From Planctomycetaceae bacterium (GTDB lineage Bacteria; Planctomycetota; Planctomycetia; Planctomycetales; Planctomycetaceae): a DNA stretch of 6,192 bases. Numbering within the stretch: the first letter of the stretch is position 1; each line of letters starts with the position of its first letter. The DNA is taken from positions 1 through 6,192 of the forward strand of contig JALWSL010000340.1 of the NCBI GenBank assembly GCA_027080405.1. The letters are read 5' to 3'. This document shows, in pieces, positions 5,817-6,192 of the stretch. The notes under the pieces are model-generated. The model was given only the letters and a program-made list of their open reading frames with translations. It did no database searches and was not told where the DNA came from. A program made the position numbers and the translations under genes.

Positions 5817-6192
5817 ATGAAATTACCTGGCTCGCTGCGATTTTGGGTTGAACCTTGCACACTGCCTCCTGGTTTGTATCGGCTGTCGATTCTGTTGCTT
5901 GCAGGATTACTTTGCGGCTGTGGAGCAAAAACATACGAAGAGCGACTCGAAACGACGAAAGAATATTACGATTACATCGATCGGCTGAATCAAAATTTGG
6001 GGCCCCAGTTTGCAGAGGAAGGAGTGACGATGCGGGCTCCCAAACAGTTCTCTCTCATACCAGCACCGCCCAGACGCCCCAAAAGGCCGGCAAGATCGAC
6101 AAACGGTAACACGGCTTCGCAAGTTCCACCGGAACCCGAGAAGAAAAGAGATCCCCGGCAACCCGATTACCTGGGTATTGAACTCCCCGGAC
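5817..6192 (+). CDS. Planctomycete lipoprotein of unknown function, N-terminal part (runs off right edge)
   Basis: An open frame from the ATG at 5817 to the window edge, giving 125 residues with no stop. The start encodes a lipoprotein signal: MKLPGSLRFWVEPCTLPPGLYR, then the core LSILLLAGLL and lipobox L-C-G-Cys35. The mature part begins GAKTYEERLETTKEYYDYIDRLNQNLG, then VTMRAPKQFSLIP, a Pro/Arg/Lys-rich low-complexity linker (about 86-115) and RQPDYLGIELPG. The pattern of YEERLE, RLNQNLG, RxPKQF and PDYLGIELPG is one I recognise from conserved planctomycete proteins without an assigned function. It should be anchored in the envelope and is transcribed away from the PEGA lipoprotein gene, from a shared divergent region. 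No SD precedes the ATG. Frames overlapping this region on either strand give basic, low-complexity products and look spurious. Confidence 0.8.
   Translation, partial: MKLPGSLRFWVEPCTLPPGLYRLSILLLAGLLCGCGAKTYEERLETTKEYYDYIDRLNQNLGPQFAEEGVTMRAPKQFSLIPAPPRRPKRPARSTNGNTASQVPPEPEKKRDPRQPDYLGIELPG

Noticed and set aside
5855..6161. Overlapping plus- and minus-strand ORFs of 84 residues at the right end
   Set aside because: Both overlap the lipoprotein frame starting at 5817, which has a signal peptide, lipobox and conserved motifs; these frames have none.

Overview
The window reads as chromosomal DNA from a member of the Planctomycetota, most likely order Planctomycetales. The evidence is an 875-residue protein with the planctomycete-type cytochrome domain series (zinc ribbon, membrane anchor, PSCyt1-like haem domain, then the DUF1587/1595/1592/1588/1585 block). 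It is followed 4 bases later by a Tat-exported protein whose start matches the DUF1552 family, its usual partner. Two lipoproteins of planctomycete type support this. Base composition looks close to 50% GC by eye, and several genes lack a Shine-Dalgarno (SD) sequence, which is common in this phylum. I cannot name a genus.

Layout: five genes lie on the minus strand and one on the plus strand. In minus-strand transcription order they are a PEGA-domain lipoprotein (5571-5140), a YdjM/DUF457-type membrane metal-dependent hydrolase (5089-4355), a tRNA-dihydrouridine synthase (4194-3061), the DUF1592-family membrane cytochrome (2741-114) and the start of the DUF1552 gene (109-1, running off the left edge). 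At the right, a divergently transcribed lipoprotein gene (5817 onward) runs off the edge.

The likely transcription units are: PEGA lipoprotein plus hydrolase (50-base gap, both with good SD sequences); dus, alone behind a 160-base gap; the DUF1592-DUF1552 pair behind a 319-base gap with a candidate sigma-70 promoter and a possibly structured leader; and the plus-strand lipoprotein, with its own candidate promoter in the 245-base divergent region.

The coding content is ordinary for a planctomycete, although the DUF1592/DUF1552 pair belongs to large, biochemically uncharacterised families. I did not find a clear new defence, mobile or biosynthetic system. The less explained material is in the intergenic regions: a perfect hairpin that takes in part of the PEGA gene's SD, an A-tract/T-tract inverted repeat, 11-bp-period direct repeats abutting a promoter, a GTTC-N7-GTTC direct repeat just ahead of dus, and paired inverted repeats in the DUF1592 leader. 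No tRNA, rRNA, CRISPR array, insertion sequence or origin was seen.
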